Source: Mesostigma viride
Lineage: Eukaryota; Streptophyta; Mesostigmatophyceae; Mesostigmatales; Mesostigmataceae
Reading direction: 5' to 3'
DNA length: 64,000 nucleotides
Assembly (NCBI GenBank): GCA_009746045.1
Contig: RPFO01000111.1
Span: 475,301-539,300, forward strand
How positions within the stretch are numbered: the first letter of the stretch is position 1; the number at the start of each line of letters is the position of its first letter. Shown one piece after another: positions 1 through 10,881 of the stretch. The translations under genes were made by a program, and so were the position numbers. Under the pieces are notes generated by a model. It was given only the letters and a program-made list of their open reading frames with translations. It was not told the origin of the DNA and did not search any database.

Positions 1-83
1 TATACGATATATGGCATGCATGGAGCCCCTGACCTGTTTTTTTTGTCTCTTGTGCCTGTGTTTTTGTGCCTCGCGGCCCACAG

Positions 84-143
84 AGTGTCGAAACAATGCC
101 GGCTGCACGGGCGGAAAAATTTGCGTGAGCAACGCCTGCATCG
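84..143 (+). CDS. Possible internal exon of a cysteine-rich protein
   Basis: A stretch with an acceptor-like cag at 81-83 and a donor gtgagc at 144 encodes about 20 residues with four cysteines in a C-x5-C-x5-C-x4-C pattern. Cysteine-rich repeats of this kind occur in secreted or cell-wall proteins of green algae. No neighbouring exon could be identified, so this is a guess from splice sites and composition. Confidence 0.22.
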
Positions 144-187
144 GTGAGCCAGCAACTTGGGGGGGTTGCAGTGCTGTGCACGTGACA

Positions 188-640
188 TAGATGTTTTTGG
201 ATTATATTAGGATTGGATAATATCAGGGTTGGATCGGGATCATGGGTTACGACTGCAAGTATAGATGTTTTGGATTATATTTAATATCAGGGTTGGATCA
301 GGATCATGGGTTGCGACTGCAAGTATAGATGTTTTTGGATTATATTTAATATCAGGATTGGATCGGGATCATGGGTTGCGACTGCAAGTATACATGTTTT
401 TGGATTATATTTAATATCAGGGTTGGATCGGGATCATGGGTTACGACTGCAAGTATACATGTTTTTGGATTATATTTAATATCAGGATTAGATCGGGATC
501 ATTGGTTGCGACTGCAAGTATAGATGTTTTTGGATTATATTTAATATCAGGGTTGGATCGGGATCATGGGTTGCGACTGCAAGTGTTTAATATCAGGATT
601 GGGTCGGGATCATGGGTTGCGACTGCAAGTGTCGCGTCCG
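188..640. repeat. Tandem array of a ~65-bp unit
   Basis: About seven copies of a unit containing tatagatgtttttggatta, a atatcaggattggatcggga segment and atgggttgcgactgcaag follow one another. The last copies are shortened. Units differ by single substitutions. No protein is suggested. Confidence 0.9.
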
Positions 641-1504
641 GCGTTGCCGTACGCAAGTCCTGATCGGAAGGAAGCCCCAAAAGGAAGACCTATCATCATC
701 TTAGCTCTAGCAGAAATGACGTTATGGTATACACCATTATAACATTTGGTCAACTATATCCTTTGCATTGTTTATTCTGCAGGAAGTCTCCGTCGGGAGG
801 TCTCTCACGGCAGGCTTCCTTGCCATTCCCATGCGTCTATTGTGCTGTCAAGGTTGGCTTTCCTCATATTGACTTTTACAACTACTCTGATGTAAGTACT
901 TGTAATTATACTTATTAAAATATATTCCACGTCGGACGGACCCCGCCTCCCGTCCGGCCGGCCGCCGGCTATAGACTGGACTCACCGCTCGACTGCCCAT
1001 GATGATCATCATCAATGTGAAGTGAGTGATCAATGTGCGGCATGGGATCGGCCACTAACTAACTAACTAACTACTAAGTATAAAGTAATTAACTAACCAA
1101 CTAACCAGTGACCACCGCCGACGATGAATCGAAGAGGATTCAGCAACCCGGTACATTAGGTTTAACTAGCTTGGCTCAGTCATGATGGCAATTCAGTTTT
1201 TCGCATCCCTCGGCCGGAAATGGAATAAATAACACCCCGGCCGGCATTTCCCCGGAAGAGGACTCTGAAGCAATGTGACGCGCTTGGCTATTCAGTTGGC
1301 GCATGAACAACACAAGGTGTGGGACCCCGGGCCCACCAGCAACGACCAAAGTATAAGCCGCGCCCAGGCAGACCCCTTCTTGGAGCCGCTTTTCAGTCCA
1401 TCAGTGATCTCAACTTCATGCCGGGACATAACACTAGGTATCAGTTTACTTGTATTCCCCACGGTGACCTGATGCGTGTCACTTGGCTTCCCTGGTCACA
1501 TGAC
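641..1504. other. Gene-free flank, nothing recognised
   Basis: No ORF with recognisable similarity is seen here. A short run of taac-type repeats lies near 1057-1108. An acceptor-like ttctgcag near 774-781 hints at an exon, but no reading frame supports it. Confidence 0.4.
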
Positions 1505-1660
1505 AATTAATTAATTTTAATTAATTAATTTCAATTAATTAATTTTAATTAATTAATTAGTTAATTAGGAACATGACTCCGTTGGGAGTACAACAATGAT
1601 GTAGCACATATCCCTGAGAAGGGGCATATGGCTGGTTGTCTCTTTGATATGGCTTTTAAT
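1505..1660 (-). repeat. LINE 3' end: hairpin plus TTAA-rich tail
   Basis: An imperfect (ttaatt)n tract at 1505-1567 abuts the hairpin word ctccgttgggag. In this window that word also marks the 3' ends of RTE-like LINEs. Further right, at 1632-1653, lies a copy of the Penelope-element terminus ggttgtctctttgatat. Read on the minus strand, this is the end of a 5'-truncated LINE. Confidence 0.5.
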
Positions 1661-2046
1661 AATGCAGTCTGGGCTACTTCCTGCAAGGGTATAAGGATGT
1701 AAACTACACCTGCTCTAGGTGCACCAAGTGCACCTGCACCACCATGTTTCATCAGAGCTAGGGGTCTGGCCGGGCATGGGACCCGTGGAAGATCAGCATG
1801 GCTAAACAATGGCTAGGGCATGGCTTCTCAGCAGAGAGTAGCTCTCTGCATGGGCACAGCATAACTAAATAAAGCTAGCTAGGCATCACTAGCATCTCGT
1901 TTGTGGCTCATCATAGGCACACATCAGTGTACATGGCTAAATAATGCTAAGTCATCAGCTGGTAGGGGGCCCATAATAGGCGTACATGTTCAAGGCCGCG
2001 GTGGCTAGCAGGCCTTACTATTCTACACTACTACTGCTGTAATCCC

Positions 2047-2340
2047 CTAAGCTGCCCCAGGGGTGTCTGGAGGTGCTGGGGCCGCGGGGGTCACGTGCCA
2101 AGGCTTGTGGCCGACGTAGATGGCCGCCGCCCCCTTCCCGTACACCGGCTTTCCCGCCGCGGTCTGCCCGAGCCGGAGGCAGGTCGGCCATAGCTCCCGT
2201 CGCCGTTGTTGCTGCGCCAGGGTCAAGTCGTCGTCCTGAGGGTGTAGTGAGTCTTCTCGCCGAGCCGCTTGCGGCGTCTGAGAAACGAAATCTTGCCCGC
2301 CGGGTTCTCAAAGATGAGAAGAAGTGGAGGCGCCCCTGCC
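2047..2340 (-). pseudogene. LINE ORF1 C-terminal remnant
   Basis: The minus strand encodes DDDLTLAQQQRRRELWP and then a stop at 2047-2049. This parallels DDDLTPAQQQQRRDLWPEY encoded at 2805-2986. The pattern of a polar helix, then R-x-LWP, then a basic or aromatic stretch is typical of the C-terminal end of ORF1 proteins of LINEs. Upstream frames are broken. Confidence 0.5.
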
Positions 2341-2384
2341 TTACCGGCCCGCGAGCGGGGAAGGCGGTGCCATGGGCAACCAGC

Positions 2385-2700
2385 TTAATTAATTAATTAA
2401 ACTCGTGCTCCCGTTGGGGAGTCACGGAGCACCGAAGTGCTTTTAATCCCTGTGTGTGCACTACAGGAGAAAGGGCAGAGACCCCCAGTCTCCTTCATGC
2501 CAAAGGCATGCCACAGCTGCAATCGGGCGCGGCTAGCTAAAAGGACAGGCTAACGATCCGGCAAACTGTGGGTGCAATAAGACCCATGTGAGCATATCAT
2601 AGCAAGGAGCGTGGGCAGGGATTCAATCTGAACATAGCCAGGGCGTAGCATGGCTGTACTAGGACTAGGCTAAGGCTATGGCTGGTTGTGTACCGTGCGT
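2385..2700 (-). repeat. LINE 3' UTR fragment, actcgtgctcccgttgggga family
   Basis: A (ttaa)n tail is followed by the hairpin word ctcccgttggggag and about 270 bp closely related to 29893-30215 and 37890-38200. The shared part includes the pyrimidine-rich tctccttcatgc and gccacagctgcaatcgg segments. Read on the minus strand, it is a LINE 3' end. Confidence 0.65.
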
Positions 2701-2804
2701 TGGCGGCACGTGACTAGGTGTGTTGGCACAGCTAGGCAACATTCTAGGCATGGCTGCCTTAGCGGCAGTGACGCCAATGGTTACAAGCTAGGGCTATTGC
2801 TATT

Positions 2805-2986
2805 CTAGCCCGCTGGGGGCGTCCACATCTTGTGGTTGATCATCAGGTCCCCGCCCCTCCAGTACACCTTGGGCTTCTGGGGGTCCTGCTTATGGCGGAG
2901 GTATTCCGGCCACAGGTCGCGTCGCTGCTGTTGCTGAGCGGGGGTGAGGTCGTCATCCAGCGTCCAGGTGAGGTCGTGCAACCGCT
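2805..2986 (-). pseudogene. LINE ORF1, C-terminal part, cut by the copia insertion
   Basis: The minus strand reads continuously from 50464 down to 50339, jumps the copia element, and goes on from 2986 to a stop at 2805-2807. The frame contains VLLTFPSPEDKQRFLSRRKR followed by DDDLTPAQQQQRRDLWPEY, as expected for the RRM and C-terminal portion of a LINE ORF1 protein. This region therefore holds the target site of the LTR element, and the ccgct duplication lies inside it. Confidence 0.6.
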
Positions 2987-3430
2987 AGTTGTAAAGCATT
3001 ACAAATGATGCTGGGCAGGGCTCGGAAAAATACTGTCGGAACGACACATTGAAATAAACGTATGCATTATTCTGTCCAGGTTTTCTGTTATGCAATATAT
3101 CAGTTTGCCGCACGTGATGTTGATTACCTGGATGCGGACAATGAATCCGGTGCGACTCATGTCGCTGGGCACAATGGTTGCCACAACGGTTGCAGTCTTG
3201 CCACGGGTTGTTAAGATATAACCATGGCAGACTTAAGTTTGGCGTCTGGTGTCTAGAAGGTTCCATGTGCACAACGCATACTGCATTGCCATACTTGTAA
3301 CGACAGTGCAGGACAAGGTTTCTAGGCATCTCTAGAAGGTTGACGCTGTAAATGTATAAATTAAAGCAATAAACAGAGGCCAAGGAGCCGCAGCCATTGC
3401 AACCAAACCCTTCCAAAGTCATTCTCAACT
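2987..3430 (+). repeat. Left LTR of the copia element
   Basis: 444 bp, starting agttgtaaag and ending ctcaact. It matches 49906-50333 except for one substitution (tttgccgc against tttgcggc) and 16 extra bases near its 3' end. A tgtaa motif, a common algal polyadenylation signal, lies near 3347. Confidence 0.93.
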
Positions 3431-3456
3431 CGTACTCTTAATCACACATTTTTTCC

Positions 3457-3681
3457 ATGGCTCGTAGCCGTGCTGCAGCAAGCGCTGAGACTGACGCCAT
3501 TGTCCTGACTGGACAGGACAAGAAGGAAATGAACAAATTAAAGCAGCACGAATTGGCAATGCGTTTGCTGCCCAAGCCGCTGCCACCCGGCAGCAAGGAC
3601 CCGGAAAAGGACTACTACGACGGCCTGGGGTACTGGTACGCGAAGACAGTGAGTTTCCTGGACAACGACCACGTTGCTACG
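3457..3681 (+). pseudogene. gag: Copia gag, first fragment
   Basis: The ATG at 3457 opens a basic, alanine-rich N-terminus (MARSRAAASAE) that runs 75 codons before giant element A interrupts it. The frame continues in the seven bases at 17610-17616, then at 18277-18597, 34403-34431 and 45693-46115. No stop or frame change appears when the insertions and second target-duplication copies are omitted. The product would be a structural capsid protein. It is unexpressed as such because 42 kb now separates its ends. Confidence 0.8.
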
Positions 3682-4408
3682 GGTATTTCTTATTCCGGGG
3701 CCCAATGGCCGGCGCCGCGCCAGACTCGCCCGCCTTTGGGCTTTGGGCGTCTTGGAATTTGGCTTTGGGCGTCTTGGAAGTTGGCTTTGGGCGTTTGCTC
3801 TTTTGGCAGATTTCTACACTACACTGGTACTACGTAAAAAAGCACAGACTGGTGCGGCGTAACATTTTTAAACTTGGTAAAATTACCGCCGCACAGCCAG
3901 CCAGAACTGGACAAGGTGATGGCCGCAAGTAGTCGTTGCTGGGCTATCGTATTTGTAGCATGGGGCGTTTCACCGAGTCTACGGTTAGCATGATGGGGAG
4001 GATTCCTAACCTTCATTATGTGGGTTAAGTAGGGGTGCTCATAGTGGCCGGTTTCCCTCGCTTCCTTGTAAACCAGGCTCTGTGTCAAGATCACAGACGA
4101 CCGGGTAAGTAGTTGTTCCAGTCTGTTCTAGTTTGTATGACGCCTGCTATTAGGCGTTCTTGTTATTGTCGTTCATCATCGCCGTGACCGTCGTGGCCAG
4201 CAGCGTGCTTTTTTTACATACCCGGATGGTGTCGACTTGTTTATTGATAGCGCATTGGTGAATATCGCTGCATGGAGGAATATCGGCTACAACCCGCGGG
4301 AAAGTGCTGGCTCCAATGTGCTTTTTGTATGCAGGATGACGGCACTGCCAAGCCGGAGACGAATATGACGCTCGTTATAATGCCAGTCATTCAGACCGAC
4401 TGCGCGAC
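3682..4408. repeat. Long-type end of element A
   Basis: About 727 bp, nearly identical to 18598-19330 and to inverted 33670-34392 and 44960-45683. The outermost part holds short direct repeats of ctttgggcgtcttggaa. The inner part shows no ORF of note. Confidence 0.9.
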
Positions 4409-4832
4409 TAGTTGTGGGATACACGTTCCTGGTTGTGGGATGTGTTCCTTGTTTTGGGATACTTGTTCCTGGTTGTGGGATGCACTTTCCTGGTTGTGGG
4501 ATGTGTTCCTGGTTGTGGGATACTTGTTCCTGGTGGTGGGAAATTCGTTCGTGGTTGTGGGATACATGTTCCTGGTTGTGGGAAACACGTTCCTGGTTGT
4601 AGGATACTTGTTCCTGGTTGTGGGATACACGTTCCTAGTTGTGGGATAGTCGTTCCTGGTTGTGGGATGCACGTTCCTGGTTGTGGGATGCACGTTCCTG
4701 GTTGTAGGATACTTGTTCTTGGTTGTGGGATACACGTTCCTAGTTCAGTTGTGGGATACTCGTTCCTGGTTGTGGGATGGGTTCCTGGTTGTGGGATAGT
4801 CGAGCCTAGTTGTGGGATGTGTTCCTGGTCCA
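4409..4832. repeat. Minisatellite 1 (18-21 bp unit, ttcctggttgtgggatacac)
   Basis: About 20 tandem units with interspersed aca/tac and deletion variants. Units of 18 and 21 bp keep all reading frames open, which explains apparent long ORFs here and in the other copies. Confidence 0.95.
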
Positions 4833-5267
4833 AATATAAAGGGGCACGGGCATTAGCGATAGCAGAGGGGGCTGGGGAATAACGTTAGCAGAGGGGCACG
4901 GGCACTAACGTTAGTGAAGGGGCACGGGCGCTAACGTTAGTGAAGGGGCACGGGCACTAACGTTAGCAGAGGGGGCTGGGCACTAACGTTAGTAAAGGAG
5001 CACGGGCACTAACGTTAGCAGAGGGGCACGAGCACTAAAGTTTGTAAAGGGGCGCGGGCACTTACGTTAGCAGAGGGGGCTGGGGAATAACGTTAGTGAA
5101 GGGGCACGGGCACTAACGTTAGCAGAGGGGGGGGAGGGGGGGGGCACTAACGTTAATAAAGGAGCACGGGCACTAACGTTAGCAGAGGGGCACGAGCACT
5201 AAAGTTTGTAAAGGGGTGCGGGCACTAACGTTAGCAGAGGGGGCTGGGGAATAACGTTAGTGAAGGG
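4833..5267. repeat. Minisatellite 2 (~26-bp unit centred on taacgtta)
   Basis: Alternating units gtaaaggggcacgggcac and gcagagggggctgggcac are separated by the palindrome taacgtta. The same family recurs at 5535-5606, 5885-6112, 20460-20715, 30840-31590 and in several pieces of element D. Confidence 0.95.
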
Positions 5268-5535
5268 GGGTGGGACTCTCCCGTCTTGGACTGCCATGCA
5301 GGACAAGACACGGCGGAAGAAGATTGTCAAGGCGCACACGCCCGACCCTGTGGGCAAGCCCCCTCCCCCCAAGCGGAGGAGGCGTTTTGATGAGTAGTGT
5401 AGTTAGTATTTTCTAGATAGCTTAGAGTTAGGATAGTTCGATCAGGCGGCTTCCTCCACCCCATCCATCACGGAATATGTGCTACATGATCTCCCCACGG
5501 AGGCATGTTATAATTTAATTTAATTTAATTTTTTA
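5268..5535 (+). mobile_element. 5'-truncated LINE, C-terminal end and 3' tail
   Basis: The frame ending at 5395-5397 encodes KIVKAHTPDPVGKPPPPKR and a basic tail, identical in part to the minus-strand LINE at 50608. The 3' UTR ends with the hairpin word ctccccacggag and a (tttaa)n tail. It interrupts minisatellite 2. Confidence 0.8.
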
Positions 5536-5606
5536 AGGGGGGTGGGCATTAACGATAACAGGGGGGGAGGGCACTTACGTTAGCAGAGGGGGCTGTGGAC
5601 TAACGT

Positions 5607-5885
5607 TAGTAAATTAATTTATTAATTAATAGACACGTGACTGCGTCACGTGAGCATAAGTCCTCAGTGGGAGGGGAACATGGGATGGAATGGATGGTGT
5701 AAGCTATCTAGGTCCTAGTTACAGGGGTGTGGGCACCGCGGCCCGAATCGCTATGAATGCCATACTTGGTCACACGCGGAGCCCCCACAGGCTTGGGGGT
5801 GGTAGATCCTTCATCACTACTTGCCATCTATCCTTGCGTACCATCTGCCTCCATATTACAGACAAACCAGGAGGCTGCCCGGGGC
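5607..5885 (-). mobile_element. 5'-truncated RTE-like LINE in element A
   Basis: The minus strand encodes GLSVIWRQMVRKDRWQVV, as in the LINE at 40609-40896. The 3' UTR ends with a perfect 8-bp hairpin, cacgtgac-tgc-gtcacgtg, and an (attaatt)n tail. Element D carries the same truncation point at 40177, so the insertion is older than the copying of the giant elements. Confidence 0.75.
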
Positions 5886-6112
5886 CGTTAGTAAAGGGGG
5901 GAGGGAATTAACGATAGTAGAGGGGGGAGGGGCACGTACTTACGTTAGCAGACCGTGGGTGTGGGACCTTACGTTAACAGAGGGTGTGTGGGAATTAACG
6001 TTAGCCGAGGGGGTGGGCACTAACGTTAGCAGAGGGGTGTGGAAACTAACGTTAGAAGAGGGGTGTGGAAACTAACGTTAGCAGAGGGGGTGTGGGAATT
6101 AACGTTAGGGCC

Positions 6113-7440
6113 GCGCACTGCCGGCAGTTACCACTCCCTGTGATGATTGCATGGCTGGCTTGTGGGTTCTTGCATGGGGTAGCACTGCCGGCAGTTACCA
6201 CTCCTTGATGACTGCATGTCCCCGGCTTGTGTGTTCTTGCATGGGGTGGCACTGCCGGCAGTTACCACTCCTTGTGATGACTGCATGTCCCCTTTATGCA
6301 AGGATGGCTTGTGGGGTCTTGCATGGCGTGGCACTGCCGGCAGTTACCACTCCTTGTGATGACTGCATGTCCCCTTTATGCAAGGACGGCTTGTAGGGTC
6401 TTGCATGGCGTGGAACTGCCGGCAGTTACCGCTCCTTGTGATGACTGCATGTCCCCTTGACGCAAGGATGGCTTGTGGGGTCTTGCATGGCGTGGCACTG
6501 CCGGCAGTTACCACTCCTTGATGACTGCATGTCCCCGGCTTGTGTGTTCTTGCATGGGGTGGCACTGCCGGCAGTTACCACTCCTTGTGATGACTGCATG
6601 TCCCCTTTATGCAAGGATGGCTTGTGGGGTCTTGCATGGCGTGGCACTGCCGGCAGTTACCACTCCTTGTGATGACTGCATGTCCCCTTGACGCAAGGAT
6701 GGCTTGTGGGGTCTTGCATGGGGTGGCACTGCCGGCAGTTACCACTCCTTGTGATGACTGCATGTCCCCGGCTTGTGTCTTCTTGCATGGGGTGGCACTG
6801 CCGGCAGTTACCACTCCTTGTGATGACTGCATGTCCCCTTTATGCAAGGATGGCTTGTGGGGTCTTGCATGGGGTGGCACTGCCGGCAGTTACCGCTCCT
6901 TGTGATGACTGCATGTCCCCTTGACGCAAGGATGGCTTGTGGGGTCTTGCATGGCGTGGCACTGCCGGCAGTTACCACTCCTTGTGATGACTGCATGACA
7001 GTCCCCGGCTTGTGTCTTCTTGCATGGGGTGGCACTGCCGGCAGTTACCACTCCTTGTGATGACTGCATGTCCCCTTTATGCAAGGATGGCTTGTGGGGT
7101 CTTGCATGGGGTGGCACTGCCGGCAGTTACCACTCCTTGTGATGACTGCATGTCCCCTTGACGCAAGGATGGCTTGTGGGGTCTTGCATGGCGTGGCACT
7201 GCCGGCAGTTACCACTCCTTGTGATGACTGCATGTCCCCGGCTTGTGTCTTCTTGCATGGGGTGGCACTGCCGGCAGTTACCACTCCTTGTGATGACTGC
7301 ATGTCCCCTTTATGCAAGGACGGCTTGTAGGGTCTTGCATGGCGTGGCACTGCCGGCAGTTACCGCTCCTTGTGATGACTGCATGTCCCCTTGACGCAAG
7401 GATGGCTTGTGGGGTCTTGCATGGGGTGGCACTGCCGGCA
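6113..7440. repeat. Minisatellite 3 (66-83 bp unit with ctgccggcag)
   Basis: About 18 units, each with the 10-bp palindrome ctgccggcag, then ttaccactccttgtgatgac, gcatgtcccc and cttgcatggggtggca. Spacing alternates between about 67 and 82 bp because some units lack the tgcaaggatggcttgtgggg segment. Confidence 0.95.
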
Positions 7441-7605
7441 GAGGATACTTGTTCCTGGTTGTGGGATACACGTGAACTCCTAGTTGTGGGATAGTCGTTC
7501 CTGGTTATGTGATACTTGTTCCTGGTGGTGGGAAACACGTTCCTGGTTGTGGGATACTCGTTCCTGGTTGTGGGATGCACGTTCCTGGTTGTGGGGTACT
7601 TGTTC
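7441..7605. repeat. Short minisatellite 1 array, inner copy
   Basis: About eight units of the cctggttgtggga type. The array borders the unique core and is matched, inverted, by 30300-30455 and 38325-38490. Confidence 0.9.
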
Positions 7606-7802
7606 CTTCATTTCATGTTCGCCGTTATTCCTCCACGCACATCAAGATAGCTATTAAATATTCCCTTGTACATCTAATGATGCTACGTCTTGGCTATGCT
7701 CACATTACTTGCCCACGCTCCTTGTTATGATAAGCTCACATGGGTCTCATTGCACCCACATATCTTGCAGGATCGTTTAGCGTGTCCGATTGCAGCTGTG
7801 GC

Positions 7803-7848
7803 ATTAATTAATTAATTAATTAGACTCGTGCTCCCGTTTGGGAGTCAC
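7803..7848 (-). mobile_element. 46-bp LINE micro-insertion
   Basis: An (attaatta)n tail plus the hairpin word ctcccgtttgggag lie between two copies of gcagctgtggc (7792-7802 and 7849-7859). The same insertion is at 30037-30082 in C and 38013-38066 in D, so it predates divergence of the giant elements. Confidence 0.85.
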
Positions 7849-8980
7849 GCAGCTGTGGCATGCCTCTAGCATGAAGGAGAAAGGGGGTCTATGACCTTCC
7901 TTCCTGTTGTGCAAACAAAGGGATGAAAGGCAGTTCGGGCTCCGTGACTCCCCAACGGGAGCACGAGTCTAATTAGTTAATTAATTAATTACCTACCTAC
8001 CTGACCTACCTATCAAGTTCTAACTAGCTCACTAGCTCACTAACTGACTAACTATTTTAACTAAGTAAGTACTAACTAACTACTAACTAAACAACCCCCG
8101 TTGCTCTGCCGAACTAAGTAGATGCCCTTCGATTAAAACGCACAAATCGTGAATGATGCAAGCTACCGTGCCGACGCACAATTGATTCTTGCCCCCCTAC
8201 GCGTCTAAATCTTGTATTGTTGTCAGTAAGCGCTCAACGTGCATGGGGCTAGCTGCCCAAATATGAGATTCCACGGACAACACCGAAAATGAGAAACCAC
8301 AGTAGCTACCAGCAAGTTACGAACACAGGACCTCCCTAAATCTAGTATCAAGTAACGTTATTTCCCCGTTTCGACGAACTTGGTCCATTCACAGGTCCAT
8401 TCACATTTATAGCGGTGAATTAATTGTCACACCTTGCTCAGGCAAAGTGCACCAAGTCCTAAAGCATGTCTCCCCATGTCATTCACTTAAATAAGGAAGG
8501 GAAATGTAAAGCCATGCAACGTGAAGCCGTATGAAAGGGCATAACCACCCAAATAATCAAGTTGGTACGTATAGTGTCAACCATGCGTGTCAGCCGTGCG
8601 TCGGTGTCTTCCGAAAACTATACAGCATATCAAGGAGACAACCATATAGTCATGCTTGATCAACCACCGCAAATTGAAACGCAAATTGAAAAATAATGTA
8701 TCACAGGCTCAACCGGAACTCCCGATCAACACGTCAGTACCACCCTCTGTAGGCAAGTCCATATCGAACGGACGTAACACCACTGAGAGACGGCGTATAT
8801 AACTAACAAATGATAACCTGCCCCCCCCCGCCCCCAACAGGTAGGGAGCCCCTTGCAGCAGTAGAGAGGACCACGATAAAAACAAAGTAAGATAGCGGGT
8901 AGTCATGAAGTAGACCTACGCATCCCATGACTATGCCACCACCAATTAGCTCCCCATTACGCAGTGAGAGTTACATCATC

Positions 8981-9049
8981 AGGTGGGATTCGACCGACTA
9001 GCCAATCGGTGCAGGGGCTTACCACCTCCATCAATTGAGCCACCTCCCC
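8981..9049 (-). repeat. tRNA-like segment (degenerate)
   Basis: This is the inverted copy of 21838-21906. The minus strand has an A-box-like tggctcaattgatgg and a B-box-like ggtcgaatccc. The T stem does not pair fully, so this is a pseudogene or the head of a SINE rather than a working tRNA. Confidence 0.3.
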
Positions 9050-9843
9050 CCAATGGTGGTTCCCCTGACTGCCTGGAGGACGGGCTTGCCGGGGCGGACG
9101 GCATCCAAGGCAGGACTCCCACCACGAACAATTACACTCCCACTTGGTAGTGAGTAGGCCAACTAATGATAACACACACAAAGGATGCACACTACATACC
9201 GGAGCACCCTCACAGGCGTGCGCAGGGCGGGTCTACAACCCTCTACCCTACACTCCATCGCTGTGCAAGTTGCCACGTTTTTCTCAATAAAAGCTCCATA
9301 GAGGCCCTTTAGTGCTGGACATCTGTACCGGTATCGTTAATGGGTTAACACAACCGCGAGCAACTCTTCTTCAGCACTTGAGCCACAGGAGGATGTCGCA
9401 CAGGTCGCGCTCGTTCGTCCCACGTCAGGTGTGGCGGTGTCTTCCCGGTATACCTGCTCCTTCTACCTCTAGGTCACGGCCTGCATGCATACAAAGGAAG
9501 ACAAGAAGATATTATCGGACTTGGGAAGATGCCAAACACGCCCCTGGTAATAAACCCGCATTCTGCTAGGCGTATGTGTGTGCCATTCTTGACTTAGGTA
9601 AATTAACAAAAAAAAGTATACCGATCGACATCATGTGTGGGTGCATGGTCATGTGTATTGGACAATTTGTGTGTGATTTCCTGTGAGCAAAAATATATGG
9701 CCATGTACAAAAAAGCAATCCGGCATGTAGTTCAGGTAGAGAACAACTTACAAAAACTTAAATGATACTACAATCAAATGCGAGCAAATCAACAACATTG
9801 TTAGGTTGTTATTCATGTGTATAAAACATACATCACGATTCAC

Positions 9844-9924
9844 CTGTCAAGTCATCAATGCAGGTCCGGGCATCTTCCCGAACACCAAGAGAGGAGCTTT
9901 GACCTCCCACCATGACGTCAGGGT
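9844..9924 (-). pseudogene. 81-bp exon of the SWIM gene, copy in element A
   Basis: The exon is bounded by gcatgcag and gtgaatc on the minus strand. It encodes the P-D-V-M-x-G-G ... D-L-T module seen at 36556-36636 in D and 20920-21000 in C. Exons upstream of it are missing from A. Confidence 0.65.
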
Positions 9925-10230
9925 CTGCATGCATTCACAAAAAGACATTTATTTCCAAGGTTTTTATGTAAATTAGTTTAATACAGTAGTACATTCCTCA
10001 AAACCCGGCCTCTCCCCCAAGTTATAGATTTACTACCTCGCTTTCTCAAAGCTGGCCTATCTCACGTTACCATAAATAGGTCCCAAGCGATCCCGAGCGT
10101 CATGTGAGCAAAACCATGTGGTAAAGACTTAAGGCGCATGTGTGTGTCGATGTCATTGCTTAATTAACAAGTGGGTATGTGTTTATCTTCACAGCAAGTA
10201 AATGTATGCGTGTTTGTTTTAAAACGCATA

Positions 10231-10431
10231 TGGCATGTATAGATCCTCAGCGTGCATCCTTTGCGTGCATCCTTTGCGTGTATCCTTAGCATGCATCCTT
10301 GCCGTGTTTCCTTATCAAGTATCCTTACTGTAGCGTGTATCCTTAGCGTGTATCCTTGTAAGCGTGTATCCTAGTTAGCGTGTATCGGCCTTAGGGTCAC
10401 TGGCCAGGTTAGGAGGTAATGAACTTAACAA
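10231..10431. repeat. Short tandem repeats (gcgtgtatcctta type)
   Basis: About ten degenerate copies of a 12-13 bp unit (agcgtgtatcctt) follow the point where A loses similarity to D. They are followed by the left junction of the DIRS element. Confidence 0.75.
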
Positions 10432-10810
10432 TCGGGGTTCTCTGAACATAGTTTCTTTATAGTGATACGGAAGGGGAGCCGCTGATGCTAGGTGAAATAG
10501 AGCTGGGTGATGTGATCGTAATAAGGTTGATTAGGCTTCTAGTGTACGAGTATTACGGAAGATATGGCCTAATTGTTGCGGCCCATACCTTGACGGTGTG
10601 CTGAGTACCTTGACGACGGATTTTTGCGTCTAGGTTCTCCTAGCAGATCTGTGATTGCGGACGGGTTTGCAACAGGCAATATCTGAAGTAAAACTTGACG
10701 GCTAAAACTGTTTAGAGGCCGTTGCCGGATCTGGCCGTTGGTAGAGAGCCGTTGGCCTTGAAACACGATAAAAGCTTGCTCACCTAGCTCATGGCGGTCT
10801 CTTTTGTTTT
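10432..10810 (+). repeat. DIRS terminal repeat A1
   Basis: Starts tcggggttctctgaacatag and ends tctcttttgtttt. It is repeated at 15275-15653 next to B1. Confidence 0.93.
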
Positions 10811-10881
10811 AACGAAGGCGGCGACAGGGGTCAGGGGCAGCGTAGCTGACGCCCAGAATTCCTTTCTGCAAAGCGGCTGGG

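Larger units (their letters stand above)
7606..10230 (-). other. Core of element A, colinear with C and D (inverted)
   Basis: The segments match C 29250-30300 and 20716-22183 in inverted order. The core holds a LINE 3' UTR (about 7870-7990), a 46-bp LINE micro-insertion (7803-7848), a degenerate tRNA-like segment (8981-9049) and the 81-bp exon of the SWIM gene (9844-9924). It also shows the unoccupied version of the DIRS and Penelope insertion sites found in C. Confidence 0.8.

Noticed and set aside
3431-3456. tRNA primer-binding site after the left LTR
   Set aside because: No tgg-starting sequence complementary to a tRNA 3' end was found; priming may differ or the site is mutated.
6113-7440. 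CRISPR-like array of regularly spaced repeats
   Set aside because: Repeat and spacer are not distinguishable, spacing varies and whole units are alike; it is a minisatellite in a eukaryotic transposon.
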